From the NCBI RefSeq assembly GCF_029392895.1, contig NZ_CP114200.1, forward strand, positions 4,433,001 through 4,497,000: a stretch of DNA of 64,000 bases, in the 5' to 3' direction. Under the pieces are notes generated by a model, which was not told the origin of the DNA, made no database searches, and saw only the letters and a list, made by a program, of their open reading frames with translations. Source of the DNA: Streptomyces sp. 71268 (GTDB lineage Bacteria; Actinomycetota; Actinomycetes; Streptomycetales; Streptomycetaceae). Shown in pieces: positions 8,464 through 20,106 of the stretch (the stretch's first letter is position 1; each line of letters begins with the position of its first letter). A program made the position numbers and the translations under genes.

Positions 8464-9693
8464 ATGCTGGAGGAAGCCGAAGAGATCGGTCGTCGCGCGC
8501 GCCGGGCACGGCTGCGCCTTGGTATGCCGCAGGCCGATCTCGCTGCCGCTCTGAACAAGACCCAGGGCTGGGTGTCCAAGATGGAACGCGGCCTTATCGA
8601 GATAGACCGTGTCAGCCTGCTGAACCTGCTCGCATCTGAGCTACACGTGCACCCTAACGACCTGATCGGGCGCCCGTACCAGAGCAGCCCGAGCGAGAAT
8701 CAGTGGCAGGTCGCTGCCGTGTCCATCCTGCGCGAGCTGCGTCGCTACGACCTCACACCAGTATTCGAGGGCACCCCTCGTCCCTCGCGCGACCTGTGGC
8801 GTGAGCTGACACGTCTGCACCGACTACGCGACGCGGCGGCGAACGTCGCCATCTTGCGCGTTCTGCCCGACCTGCTGCGCGAGGCCCGCGCACTGGCCGA
8901 AGTCTCCGCCGGGCATGAATGCGAAGAGGCGTATGCCGTGTACGCGGTGGCCTGTAAGTTCGCACACACGGCCGCGCACGCACTCGGGCATCCCGAACTT
9001 GTTGCTATGGCCGCAGAGCGCGCCGCATGGTCCGCGAGGCTGTCCGGCGATCCGCTCATGCCAGCGCTCGCCGACTGGATGCGCGTTTGGGACATGTGGG
9101 CAACGGCGGATTGGGCCGACTCTCTCGACCTGTCCGACAAGGCGCTTGCCAGCATCCAGGACCGGTATGACCGTGGTGAGCTGCCCGCCTTGCGCATGTG
9201 GGGCGCGCTGCAACTGCGCGCTGCTGTCGCCGCGGCGCGCGCAAACCGGGCGGGGGATGCCGAAGATCGCATCGGCGATGCCCGTGATGCGGCCAACCGA
9301 ATGAGCAGCTACCAGGGCCCACCGGTCTACGACCGTCACTCGGTTACGTTCTCGCCCGGCAACGTTCAGATCCACGCGATCAGCGTCGCCCTTGAGAACG
9401 GCGACCAGGCCAAGGCACTTGCCATCCACCGACGCACGAGCCCGGACGTCGTGGCCAGCCTGCCCAACTCTCGTCAGGGTCACCACCACATGGATCTCGC
9501 CCGTGCCTGGCTGTGGGACGGCAGTCGTGACCGGGCGCTTGCTTCGTTGGAGACCGCTGAGCGGATCGCGCCGCAACTTGTGCGCAACCATCCCATCGCC
9601 CGGTCGACGCTGCGCAGCATCGTCCACGCTGAGCGCGCGGCGACGCGCGAGAAGCTTCGGCGGATGTCCGACCGTTTTCACCTGGACGGATAA
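8464..9693 (+). CDS. XRE-family regulator with TPR-like C-terminal region
   Basis: A 409-aa protein. Residues ~5-60 form a helix-turn-helix (ARRARLRLGMPQADLAAALN, then QGWVSKMERGL). The rest is alpha-helical with repeated A-x-x-A patterns that read as tetratricopeptide-like repeats, ending in LARAWLWDGSRDRALASLET. Such proteins are common Streptomyces regulators that may sense peptides, as in RRNPP-type architecture. ATG 8464 has a strong GGGAGGT site at 8451. It heads a same-strand run of three further genes. Confidence 0.85.
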   Translation: MLEEAEEIGRRARRARLRLGMPQADLAAALNKTQGWVSKMERGLIEIDRVSLLNLLASELHVHPNDLIGRPYQSSPSENQWQVAAVSILRELRRYDLTPVFEGTPRPSRDLWRELTRLHRLRDAAANVAILRVLPDLLREARALAEVSAGHECEEAYAVYAVACKFAHTAAHALGHPELVAMAAERAAWSARLSGDPLMPALADWMRVWDMWATADWADSLDLSDKALASIQDRYDRGELPALRMWGALQLRAAVAAARANRAGDAEDRIGDARDAANRMSSYQGPPVYDRHSVTFSPGNVQIHAISVALENGDQAKALAIHRRTSPDVVASLPNSRQGHHHMDLARAWLWDGSRDRALASLETAERIAPQLVRNHPIARSTLRSIVHAERAATREKLRRMSDRFHLDG

Positions 9694-9749
9694 GGGTCGT
9701 ATTCCTCGGATTCATATTGGGCGCCTGAAGGGCTCCTAGCTTCAAGGGC

Positions 9750-10094
9750 ATGACAGGCCGACGAGTCACTCATCTCCCTTGTCAAGCTTCCGAGTTGGGA
9801 GCCACAGCTCCGTTCTATCCGCGACTGGGCGACCTCGCTCGTGACACCACCCGCGACGGCCGGATCGGGGTCGTGGTGGCCCTACCTCAGTCGGGAACGA
9901 CCACGTACCACTTGCGTTCGGCTCGCGGCGGCGACGAGTGGTCCGCGCCCGCTGACGGCACCACGCTGGAGCCCGTGCCTGCGGCGCTGACGCACGTCAC
10001 CGCGCCCCCGCGCGATGTGGTCTACGACCACCGCACCGAGCAGGGCGTGATGCCCGTCAAGGTGCGCTATGAGGACGGCGGTCCCCGGCGGTAG
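9750..10094 (+). CDS. Conserved hypothetical protein
   Basis: A 114-aa protein I do not recognise. The core (FYPRLGDLARDTTRDGRIGV, then SARGGDEWSAPADGTTLEPV) looks like a small beta-rich domain that recurs in Streptomyces next to HTH regulators. The ATG follows a CAAGGGC site. It lies 56 bp after the XRE-TPR gene and 165 bp before the next gene on the same strand. Confidence 0.65.
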   Translation: MTGRRVTHLPCQASELGATAPFYPRLGDLARDTTRDGRIGVVVALPQSGTTTYHLRSARGGDEWSAPADGTTLEPVPAALTHVTAPPRDVVYDHRTEQGVMPVKVRYEDGGPRR

Positions 10095-10259
10095 GGAGCT
10101 CTGTGCCCACAAGGCCACCCGTCCTGCTCCCTACCCCATCGATGCCGCTACGTCCGCGGCAGTCCAGAACTCCCGCCCACCCGGTTGACTGGCCAGCCCC
10201 AGGTAGGCGGGACGCACGACGCACGTCCGACGCACCACCCGATCAAGGAGGCAAGGACC

Positions 10260-10721
10260 GTGACCGTAGTACAGCAACGTCCCGCGACCGACGCCCGCAC
10301 GCTGCTCCCCGCCGAGCTGCGTGAGACCCTCGCACAGAACGTGCGCGTCAAGTTCCCGCAGATGACCGAGGAGTACGCACACCGCGGCGTTGGGCAGATG
10401 CTCGCTTTCCTCGCGGCCGGCGCGCACAGCGACACCCCGCTCAGCCCTTCGCCACTGGTCGACGACTTCTGGCATGCCTTCCTGCTGCACACCAAGGCGT
10501 ATCAGGAGTTCTGCGCACATACGCTCGGTAAGTTCGTGCACCACCAGCCGGGATTCCTCGACAAGGAGGAACACGGCGGCGGCAAGGCGCTGCGTGCTCA
10601 GACCATGGAGGCGATCACCGCGATCGGGTTCGTGGTCGACGCGGAGTTCTGGCCCGAACTGGACATCGCCGACTGCTCGCAGTGCCACGCCAACTGCCAC
10701 AACAGCCCCAAGCACGGCTGA
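10260..10721 (+). CDS. Glycine-rich-domain-like protein with Cys/His tail
   Basis: A 153-aa protein. The conserved piece DDFWHAFLLHTKAYQEFC, followed by FVHHQPGF, matches the D-x-x-W-H-x-x-L-L-H-T...Y...C...H-x-P pattern of the GRDP-like family, whose function is unknown; the histidines may bind metal. The last residues (DIADCSQCHANCHNSPKHG) form a compact Cys/His cluster, C-x2-C-H-x2-C-H. That cluster could be a metal site or, more speculatively, a modified peptide tail. GTG 10260 follows AAGGAGG at ideal spacing. The next gene encodes a phosphotransferase-fold protein 95 bp downstream. Confidence 0.72.
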   Translation: MTVVQQRPATDARTLLPAELRETLAQNVRVKFPQMTEEYAHRGVGQMLAFLAAGAHSDTPLSPSPLVDDFWHAFLLHTKAYQEFCAHTLGKFVHHQPGFLDKEEHGGGKALRAQTMEAITAIGFVVDAEFWPELDIADCSQCHANCHNSPKHG

Positions 10722-10816
10722 CAGTTCCGCGCCGACCCCCGACTTGTGCCAGGCTCTGGCAGAGCCGGGGGCCGGCTTCCGTACTGCACGAGACACGGCA
10801 CGAGGAGAGACCACGG

Positions 10817-11638
10817 GTGGATCGCACCGCATGGACGGAACTCCCGTCCGCAGCACGAGAGGCGGTCGAGAAGCTCGCAGGGCCGATCGAACGCGGCGAG
10901 ACCGCCGATAGCGGTGTCATGTCGCGCCTCGCCTGCACGTTGCACACCACCGCATCACGGGTGTTCCTCAAGGGCACGCGTCTCGATGACGAGACGGCTT
11001 GGTTGTACGACTACGAGGCGCGAGTCACCCGATCGGCACCGCGTGCCCCTCGTGTGCTGTGGCAGGTCGAGGCGGGTGGGTGGCTGTTGATCGGCTACGA
11101 GTTCCTTGAGGGGCGGCACCCTCAACTCGCGCCCGCATCAGATGACCTGGCAGCGCTGGTTGACATGCTCACCATGCTGTCGAGCACCCCGTGGCCCACC
11201 GAGGTACGCAAGAAGCCGTTGCACGTGCGATGGGCTGGCTTCTACCCCGACGACTGCGCGCAGTACCTCCAGGGCACGGCACTAACTCATACCGATGTGT
11301 CGCCGCTGAACATGCTCGTCACTGCTGACGGCATCCGGCTGCTCGACTGGGCGCTCGCCTGTCCCGGGCCGGACTGGGCCGACACCGCCTTTTCTGTCGT
11401 GCGTCTCGTGCACGCCGGGCACTCCCCCGAGCAAGCCGAGCAGGTGGCTCGCGCGGTGCCGGCCTACCGAGCGGCTGCTCCCGCAGCCGTCAGCACCTTC
11501 GCGCACGCCCTGCATGCCGTCTGGGCGAGCAGGGAGAAGGCGGACCCGCTACCGCACCGGGCCGCGCTTACGGCTGCGGCTCGCGCGTGGGCTGATCACC
11601 GGGCGCTGATCGGGGGCTGTGATCAGGTGACGGCGTAG
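10817..11638 (+). CDS. Aminoglycoside-phosphotransferase-fold kinase
   Basis: A 273-aa APH-like kinase. The catalytic loop LTHTDVSPLNML (H-x-D-x4-N) and the metal site IRLLDWALACPGPDWADTAF are both present. The N-terminal lobe is short. The substrate is unknown; the family includes antibiotic, choline and small-metabolite kinases. GTG 10817 follows GAGGAGAG. It ends the run that begins with the XRE-TPR regulator. Confidence 0.82.
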   Translation: MDRTAWTELPSAAREAVEKLAGPIERGETADSGVMSRLACTLHTTASRVFLKGTRLDDETAWLYDYEARVTRSAPRAPRVLWQVEAGGWLLIGYEFLEGRHPQLAPASDDLAALVDMLTMLSSTPWPTEVRKKPLHVRWAGFYPDDCAQYLQGTALTHTDVSPLNMLVTADGIRLLDWALACPGPDWADTAFSVVRLVHAGHSPEQAEQVARAVPAYRAAAPAAVSTFAHALHAVWASREKADPLPHRAALTAAARAWADHRALIGGCDQVTA

Positions 11639-11747
11639 GTGGTGGGTGGGCAGGGGAACGATCTCGGGAACCGCCCCGACATGCCCCACTGCCCCACCCC
11701 ACCCCACCCCCGTACGCTGGCCCCCGACCGTCAGTGGAGGGCCGCAC

Positions 11748-12293
11748 ATGACCAGCGACAGCAGCTCCGACGCCTCAGACACCCAGTCCCGTCTCGCCGG
11801 CGCGAGCCGACGGCCCACCCCCGGCCAACTCGTCGCGCACTACGGACTGGAGCCGATACCGCGCGAGGGTGGGCGGTACCTGCGGACGTGGGCTGGGGCG
11901 GAGCGGGTCGACGGGCGGCCGGAGGGGTCGGCCATCGTCGTGTTGCTGACCGACGACGCCGACGGGTACTCGGCCATGCACCGGCTGGCCTCCGACGAGA
12001 CGTGGCACTTCTACCTCGGTGACCCGATCGAGCTGCTGCTCCTGGCGCCCGACGGGTCGGACCGTACGGTGGTGCTCGGGCCCGACGTCCTGGGCGGGCA
12101 GCACGTGCAGTTCACCGTGCCCGCCGGCACCTGGATGGGTGGGGCCGTCGCGGGTGGCGGGGCGTGGGCGTTGCTCGGGTGCACGATGGCGCCCGGGTTC
12201 ACGGACGACACGTACGAGCACGGCGACGCCGACGACCTCACCGCCCGCTACCCGCGCGTGGCCGAGCGGGTGCGCGCGCTGTGCCGGCCGTGA
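11748..12293 (+). CDS. Cupin (DUF985) family protein
   Basis: A 181-aa protein of the Cupin_5/DUF985 family. It starts TPGQLVAHYGLEPIPREGG and has a SDETWHFYLGDPIELLLLAPDG strand pair, FTVPAGTWMGGAV, and a C-terminal GCTMAPGFTDDTYEHGD. Members are jelly-roll proteins of unsettled function, some with sugar-epimerase-like folds. ATG 11748 follows AGTGGAGG. It is a single gene, 80 bp upstream of the SDR gene. Confidence 0.88.
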   Translation: MTSDSSSDASDTQSRLAGASRRPTPGQLVAHYGLEPIPREGGRYLRTWAGAERVDGRPEGSAIVVLLTDDADGYSAMHRLASDETWHFYLGDPIELLLLAPDGSDRTVVLGPDVLGGQHVQFTVPAGTWMGGAVAGGGAWALLGCTMAPGFTDDTYEHGDADDLTARYPRVAERVRALCRP

Positions 12294-12372
12294 GGCGGGC
12301 GCGCGCGGCGGGTAACACCCTTCGGGACATGCGGCCCGTAGCCCTGCGAGCGAACCGAGAGGCGTACCCGAC

Positions 12373-13164
12373 GTGAACCAACCCAGCACACACCCCACCC
12401 ACCTGCCCGACCTCAGCGGGCAGGTGGCGCTGGTCACCGGGGCCGGTGGGTGGATCGGGAAGGGGATCGCGCGGCGGTTCGCGGCGGCGGGCGCGGCCGT
12501 CGTCGCGCACTACCGGAACAGCGAGGACGCCGCCCGCGCGCTGGTCGCGGAGATCGACGACGCGGGCGGGGCCGCGCTGGCGCTGGGTGCCGACCTCGCC
12601 GACGAGGCGGAGTGCCATCGGCTGGTGCGGGAGGCCGCCGCCTGGCGCGGTGACCGGCTGACCGCACTGGTCAACAACGCCGGCGTGCAGCCCGTACAGC
12701 CGTTGCCCGGCATGACGCTCGCCGACTGGTCCGCCGTCGTGGACACCAACCTGCGCGCCACCTTCGCCTGCACCCAGGCCGCGGCGGAGGTCATGCGCGC
12801 GGGCGGCGGCGGCACGGTCACGCACATCGCCTCCATCGAGGCGAGCCAGCCCGCGCCCGGCCACGCGCACTACAACGCCGCCAAGGCCGCCGTCGCGATG
12901 CACGCGCGGTCGGCGGCGCTGGAGTACGGGCCGTACGGGATCCGGGTCAACTCCGTCTCGCCCGGGCTGATCGGTCGCCCGGGACTCGCCGACGCCTGGC
13001 CCGACGGCGTGCGCCGCTGGGAGGCCGCCGTGCCGGCCGGGCGGCTGGGACGGGCCGAGGACGTCGGCGACGCGTGCGTGTTCCTCGCCTCGCCGATGGC
13101 CTCGTTCGTCACGGGCCACGACCTGGTGGTGGACGGGGGCGTGTCGGCGCGGCCGACCTGGTGA
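12373..13164 (+). CDS. SDR family NAD(P)-dependent oxidoreductase
   Basis: A 263-aa classical short-chain dehydrogenase. It has the cofactor motif LVTGAGGWIGKGIA (T-G-x3-G-x-G), NNAG (VNNAGVQPVQP), the catalytic Ser in HIASIEA and Y-x3-K in HYNAAKAA. The C-terminal FVTGHDLVVDGG strand is also typical. The substrate is unknown. The GTG start lacks a strong ribosome site, but the reading frame upstream is not conserved. Confidence 0.93.
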   Translation: MNQPSTHPTHLPDLSGQVALVTGAGGWIGKGIARRFAAAGAAVVAHYRNSEDAARALVAEIDDAGGAALALGADLADEAECHRLVREAAAWRGDRLTALVNNAGVQPVQPLPGMTLADWSAVVDTNLRATFACTQAAAEVMRAGGGGTVTHIASIEASQPAPGHAHYNAAKAAVAMHARSAALEYGPYGIRVNSVSPGLIGRPGLADAWPDGVRRWEAAVPAGRLGRAEDVGDACVFLASPMASFVTGHDLVVDGGVSARPTW

Positions 13165-13239
13165 GGGTTGTGCGGCGGACCCGTAACCGCAACCCGAGCC
13201 GGCGGCTGGCCCTCACGGACCGTTCGGCAGACTACGGAC

Positions 13240-13713
13240 ATGGAGTTGCGGGGAGCGAAGGTCGTGTTGCGGTCCACTCACGATGCCGACATCACGCAGT
13301 TGGACGCCATCGTGCGCGAACCCGAGGTCGCGGCGTGGTGGTCTCCACCCGAGGACTACGGCGCGATGTTGTCCGTCGTCTTCGCGGATGAGGTGATCGG
13401 GGCCGTGCAGTACGAGGAGGAGGCCGCCCCGGAGTTCCGGCACGCCAGCATCGACATCTTCCTGACCGCTCGGCTGCACGGGAAGGGCCTCGGCACGGAC
13501 GCGGTGCGCACGCTGGCACGCTGGCTGGTGCACGAGCGCGGCCACCACCGGCTGACCATCGACCCGGCTGCCGCCAACACCGCCGCGATCCGCAACTACG
13601 GGAAGGTCGGTTTCAAACCGGTCGGTGTCATGCGGGCGTACGCGCGCGACCACCGCACGGGCGAGTGGCGCGACGGGCTGTTGATGGACCTGCTGGCGGA
13701 CGAACTGCTGTGA
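13240..13713 (+). CDS. GNAT family N-acetyltransferase
   Basis: A 157-aa acetyltransferase. GAQ-type signature residues lie in ARLHGKGLGTDAVRTLARW (acetyl-CoA loop), followed by HHRLTIDPAAANTAAIRNYGKVGFKPVG. The overall pattern resembles AAC(6')-type aminoglycoside acetyltransferases, with DIFLTARLHGKGLGTDAV and DGLLMDLLADEL. It could be a resistance enzyme or an amino-acid/polyamine acetyltransferase. ATG 13240 is the first conserved methionine; its ribosome site is weak. Confidence 0.85.
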   Translation: MELRGAKVVLRSTHDADITQLDAIVREPEVAAWWSPPEDYGAMLSVVFADEVIGAVQYEEEAAPEFRHASIDIFLTARLHGKGLGTDAVRTLARWLVHERGHHRLTIDPAAANTAAIRNYGKVGFKPVGVMRAYARDHRTGEWRDGLLMDLLADELL

Positions 13714-13844
13714 GCCGAGGCCGGCCCGGCCTGCCTTGACCGGACCAGCCCCTCCGGCACCGTGCGGCGGCCCCCCCGGCCGGCGCCGCGCCGGAGCCGC
13801 CCCCGCCCGAAGCCCAAAGCCCAACCCCGGCCGGAGACCGAAGC

Positions 13845-13862
13845 GGCCCCCGGCCGGGGGCC
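13845..13862. terminator. GC-rich palindrome between convergent genes
   Basis: GGCCCCCGGCCGGGGGCC is a perfect 18-bp palindrome between the GNAT gene (+) and the UvrA-like gene (-). It has no T tract. Confidence 0.45.
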
Positions 13863-13929
13863 AGGCAAGGGGTCGGCCGGGGCAGCGGTCCCGGCCAACG
13901 TGCGGTCATCGGCGGCTGAGGCGCACGCC

Positions 13930-16374
<2,445 letters not shown>

Positions 16375-16932
16375 GGCGGATCTCCTCTTCTTGCCGGGCT
16401 CGGCGGCGCGGCTTCTTACCCGGGCTCGGTGGCGCGGCGACGCGCTGACGCGGCGGACGCGACGGCGCGGTGGCACGACGGCGCGCGAGCGCGACGGCGT
16501 GCCGGCATGGCAGCGCGACGGCACCGGGCACGGCGGGACGGAAAAAAGCGGGACGGTGCGCAGACATTACCTCCTCCGGGAAGTGCCGCGCGCGTTTTTC
16601 CGGCTCGATCCGTTGCCGGCGAGATTGCCGTTTTCGCCTACCGGAACACACGTTCTCGCCTGTCGGAATTAAGGCCCGGAATTCCGCTATGCGGACCGTG
16701 AATGACCTCGATGTGGTGGAGGAATTGGCCGCGTCGCTCGGTGGCCGGCAGGCCGCGAACCGCTAGCGTGGGCACCCCCGTTGACCGGCTCATACGCCGG
16801 GCCGGCCGTGGTGAGTCGCGGGTTACGGCCCGACAATTCCGTACCGGCGGCAAAGGGGAACCGACTGACGAGAGTGCGGAACGGAACCGCCCACCGGCCG
16901 GCGGGCGTGGCGACCGAGAGGACATGTGGACC
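16375..16932. other. Intergenic region between UvrA-like and VOC genes
   Basis: These 558 bp separate two divergent genes. The part at 16570-16700 is AT-richer than its surroundings and probably holds promoters. A possible 25-codon ORF (16689-16766, starting MRTVNDLDVVEEL) has a weak ribosome site and no recognisable product. Nothing else is supported. Confidence 0.5.
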
Positions 16933-17730
16933 ATGACCACCTTCGCGACAGGAACACCGTGTTGGGCCGACGCGATGTTCACCGATTTCGAGGGCGCCAA
17001 GACCTTTTACGGGGATGTGCTCGGCTGGACCTTCGGCGAGAGTTCGACGGAGTACGGCAACTACACGCAGGCGTACGCGGACGGCAAGGCGGTGGCCGCC
17101 GTCGTGCCGCCCATGCCGGGCGCGGAGGAGCGGTCCGCGTGGTGCCTGTACTTCGCGTCGGACGACGCGGCGGCGACCGCCGAGGCGATCCGGGCGGCCG
17201 GCGGCGAGGTGGTGATGGGGCCGATGCGGGTCAGCGAGTTCGGGACGATGGTGATCGCCCGCGACCCGAGCGGGGTCGCCTTCGGCGTCTGGGAGGCGGG
17301 CCAGCACAAGGGGTTCGAGAAGGTCGCCGAGCCCGGCGCGTACTGCTGGGCCGAGGTGTACACGCGCCAGCCAGGGCGGTCCGACGCGTTCTTCGCCGCC
17401 GTCTTCCCCTACCGCGCGCAGCAGGTGGACGACGAGCAGATGGACTTCCGGGTCTTCAGCCTCGGCGAAGACCCGGTGCTCGGCCGGATGGCGATGGGCG
17501 AGGACTTCCCGGCCGAGGTGCCCTCGCACCTCCAGGTCTACTTCGCCGTGGACGACTGCGACGCGGCCGTGGCCCGGGCGACCGCCGGTGGCGGCCAGGT
17601 GCACTTCGGCCCGATGGACACCCCGTACGGCCGGTTCGCGTCCCTCGCCGACCCGCAGGGCGCCGGCTTCGCCGTGATCGACGTGACCAGGACGGCGGGC
17701 GAGACGCCGAAGATGACCGACGTGACGTGA
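16933..17730 (+). CDS. VOC (glyoxalase-fold) family protein
   Basis: A 265-aa protein with two vicinal-oxygen-chelate domains. The first begins GTPCWADAMFTDFEGAKTFYGDVLGWTF. The second begins GAYCWAEVYTRQPGRSDAFFAAVF, and each ends with DPxGxxFxV/I (DPSGVAFGVWE, DPQGAGFAVIDV). Such tandem VOC proteins include antibiotic-binding and hydroxylase-annotated members in Streptomyces; no reaction can be assigned. ATG 16933 and ATG 16924 are both possible. The GAGAGG at 16915 is spaced better for the former. Confidence 0.9.
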   Translation: MTTFATGTPCWADAMFTDFEGAKTFYGDVLGWTFGESSTEYGNYTQAYADGKAVAAVVPPMPGAEERSAWCLYFASDDAAATAEAIRAAGGEVVMGPMRVSEFGTMVIARDPSGVAFGVWEAGQHKGFEKVAEPGAYCWAEVYTRQPGRSDAFFAAVFPYRAQQVDDEQMDFRVFSLGEDPVLGRMAMGEDFPAEVPSHLQVYFAVDDCDAAVARATAGGGQVHFGPMDTPYGRFASLADPQGAGFAVIDVTRTAGETPKMTDVT

Positions 17731-17821
17731 GGGGGCGTGAGGCAGGGCGCGGCGCGAGGTGGGGCGCGGGGCCGGCCGCTCCGGGGGCGTGCGGGCGGCC
17801 GGGGCCGGGGCGGCCGGGGAC

Positions 17822-18580
17822 TCAGCGCACTATCACCGCCACGGACGCGGTGAGGCCGACGGCCACGATGATGCCGCGCAGCACGGTCGGCGACAGCTTG
17901 CGGCCGATGCGGGCGCCGATCAGGCCGCCGATCGTGGCGCCGGTGGCGACCACCGCGGCGGCGGCCCACGAGACGTCCGCGACGATGATGAAGACGACCG
18001 CGGCCACGCCGTTGACGACGGAGCCGAGCACGTTCTTCACCGCGTTCAGGCGTTGCAGGTCCTCGTCCAGGAACGCGCCGAAGATACCCATCATCAACAC
18101 GCCCTGGGCCGCGCCGAAGTATCCGCCGTACACCCCCGTGCCCAGCACGCCGCACCACACCGGTACGCCGCCGTCCTTGTGCCGGGGGCCGCTCTTGCGG
18201 TTGCTCAGCCAGCGGTTGAGGCGCGGTTGCAGCAGGACGAGCACGCAGGCGATCAGGATGAGGGCGGGCAGCACGGCGTCGAAGGTCGACTCGGGCAGCT
18301 TGAGCAGCAGCAGGGAGCCGATCAGCCCGCCGATGAGCGAGGCGACGGCGAACCGCAGCACGCGCCCGCGCTGCCCGCGCAGCTCGCGCCGGTAGCCGTA
18401 CGCGGCGCTGATCGAGCCGGGCACCAGGCCGATGTTGTTGGAGACGTTGGCGACCACGGGCGGGTAGCCGAAGGCCAACAGGGTGGGGAAGGTGACGAGG
18501 GTCCCGGAGCCGACGACCGCGTTCATGCCACCGGCCACGACGCCCGCGGCCCCGATGGCCACCGCCTCAAGCGCTTCCAC
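17822..18580 (-). CDS. TauE/SafE family membrane permease
   Basis: A 252-aa polytopic membrane protein with about eight hydrophobic helices. It has the paired family repeats GAAGVVAGGMNAVVGSGTLV and GVLGTGVYGGYFGAAQGVL. Members export sulfite, sulfoacetate or related organosulfur anions. The substrate here is unknown. It is convergent with the VOC gene, and ATG 18580 follows GGAGGATGATC. Confidence 0.9.
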   Translation of the reverse strand: MEALEAVAIGAAGVVAGGMNAVVGSGTLVTFPTLLAFGYPPVVANVSNNIGLVPGSISAAYGYRRELRGQRGRVLRFAVASLIGGLIGSLLLLKLPESTFDAVLPALILIACVLVLLQPRLNRWLSNRKSGPRHKDGGVPVWCGVLGTGVYGGYFGAAQGVLMMGIFGAFLDEDLQRLNAVKNVLGSVVNGVAAVVFIIVADVSWAAAAVVATGATIGGLIGARIGRKLSPTVLRGIIVAVGLTASVAVIVR

Positions 18581-18825
18581 GGATCATCCTCCGATCGCTC
18601 GCGGCGCCGGAGGCTCCGGCTCGCGCCGGGCGCCGGCGTGCGCCGGGCCCGCCAGAGATCGTCATCCGTGGTGAAAGCCCACGTCAATCCTCGACATCGC
18701 TTGCGGGTCCCCCAGCGCTGGCTTGGCCCAGGGGTCGGCGGACCACCCGGGGGAGGCGGGCCGGGCGCGGGTTGGGGCCGCGGGTTCGGGGGGCGGGTTC
18801 GGGAGGTGGTGGGCTCGGTTCGCGC

Positions 18826-19785
18826 TCAGGTGGCGGGCGCGGGCGCCGTCTCGTGTCGGAGGGCGAGGGCGCGGGCGGCGGGGACGCAGTCCTGGGCGGC
18901 CTGCGCGTACTGCGCCAACTGCCGGGTCAGCCCCTCGACCTGGGCGGAGAGCTGGTCGTACTCGATCATCTCGGCCGGCGTCCACGGGCCGTCCTTGTCG
19001 CTCAGCCGCTCCGCGTGCGCCTTGGCCACCAGCGTCGCGTCGATGGCCGCGAGCGCGGCGTGCAGCCGGGCCAGCACGTCGGCGGGCGCGCCCCCGAGCA
19101 GGACGGTGAGCTGCTCGGACGTCGGCAGCGTGGGCACCTGGTGGTCGGCCCAGCGGTTGCCCCACAGGCGGTGGCGCCGCGCGTCGGGCTGGCCGTCCTC
19201 GTACACCGTCACCGCGCCCCGCGCGTCCCGCCCGATGCGTACGCCGCTGCGCACGGCCAGGTCGGCGACCATCTCGGACAGCCCGTCGCCGTTGTCGTGC
19301 ATGTGCGCGCCGAGTTCGATGAGTTGGCGGGAGTGGTCGGAGATCTTGGGCAGGTGGGTCAGGTCCTCGTCGTCCATGGCGATCTCGGGGTTGGCGGCCA
19401 CCATGCGGGCCTCGTGCGGCGCGGCGTGGCAGGCGGCGGTGACCAGGGCGACCGTCGCCGCGTCGGCCCACCAGGAGACGAAGGCGCGCGCGGCCTCCCG
19501 GTGGCCGAGGGCCGAGTGGGCCGAGAGCCTGGCCCGGGCCGAGGCGAGCGCCGAGGTCGGCGCGTACACGCTGCGGCCCGCCGCGCGGTCGCGGACCATC
19601 GTCTCCTCGTCGGCGTCGGTCAGCTCCTCCATCCGCCGCTCCACCGCCTCGGCCTCGGCCAGCACCTGGCGGGCGGCCGAGCCGAGTTCGGCGAGGAGGG
19701 CGTCGACGGCGTCGGGGGAGAGCGCGCCCCGCCCGCCCGAGGCCGCGTCGGGGTGCTGGTCGTCTTGCGGAGCGGGACCTTGCAC
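18826..19785 (-). CDS. Conserved hypothetical protein, 319 aa
   Basis: I do not recognise a named domain. The protein is helical and acidic at the N-terminus (LSPDAVDALLAELGSAARQV). It has a central HAAPHEARMVAANPEIAMDDED segment, a short beta region (GVRIGRDARGAVTVYEDGQP) and a coiled-coil-like end (YDQLSAQVEGLTRQLAQYAQ). GTG 19785 is chosen because GGAGGT lies eight bases upstream; an upstream ATG at 19830 has no site. No membrane segment is visible. It is in the same orientation as the ABC-F gene, 320 bp away. Confidence 0.65.
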   Translation of the reverse strand: MQGPAPQDDQHPDAASGGRGALSPDAVDALLAELGSAARQVLAEAEAVERRMEELTDADEETMVRDRAAGRSVYAPTSALASARARLSAHSALGHREAARAFVSWWADAATVALVTAACHAAPHEARMVAANPEIAMDDEDLTHLPKISDHSRQLIELGAHMHDNGDGLSEMVADLAVRSGVRIGRDARGAVTVYEDGQPDARRHRLWGNRWADHQVPTLPTSEQLTVLLGGAPADVLARLHAALAAIDATLVAKAHAERLSDKDGPWTPAEMIEYDQLSAQVEGLTRQLAQYAQAAQDCVPAARALALRHETAPAPAT

Positions 19786-19966
19786 GGGAGAGCACCTCCG
19801 GTCAGCGGAACCAGCCACCAGGTTCACCAACGCGCCAAGCTAGGGCCCCGCGTCCAGCCGCAGCGCCGCAACGAAGCGGCGATCACCCGTACGGGGGAAA
19901 TGCTCGGCGGGTCCGGATCGCCGGCACGTACGGTGCGGGCCCGCGCGGTCGCGCATGGCCGGCCCC

Positions 19967-20025
19967 CGCGCGGCCCCGTACGCGCCGGGGCCGCGCGGCC
20001 CCGTACGCGCCGGGGCCGCGCGGCC
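19967..20025. repeat. 25-bp GC-rich tandem repeat, 2.4 copies
   Basis: A 25-bp unit starting CGCGCGGCCCCGTACGCGCC occurs at 19967-19991 and 19992-20016, with a partial third copy. It lies in the 321-bp gap (19786-20106) downstream of the ABC-F gene. The gap holds no gene, and the repeat may fold into a terminator. Confidence 0.7.
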
Positions 20026-20106
20026 GGGCCCGGCGCCCTCGGGGGTGGGGCGCCGGGTGGTGGGTGGCGGCTGGCGCCGGGCCCGCGCGGGAGCGACCGG
20101 GTGCGG

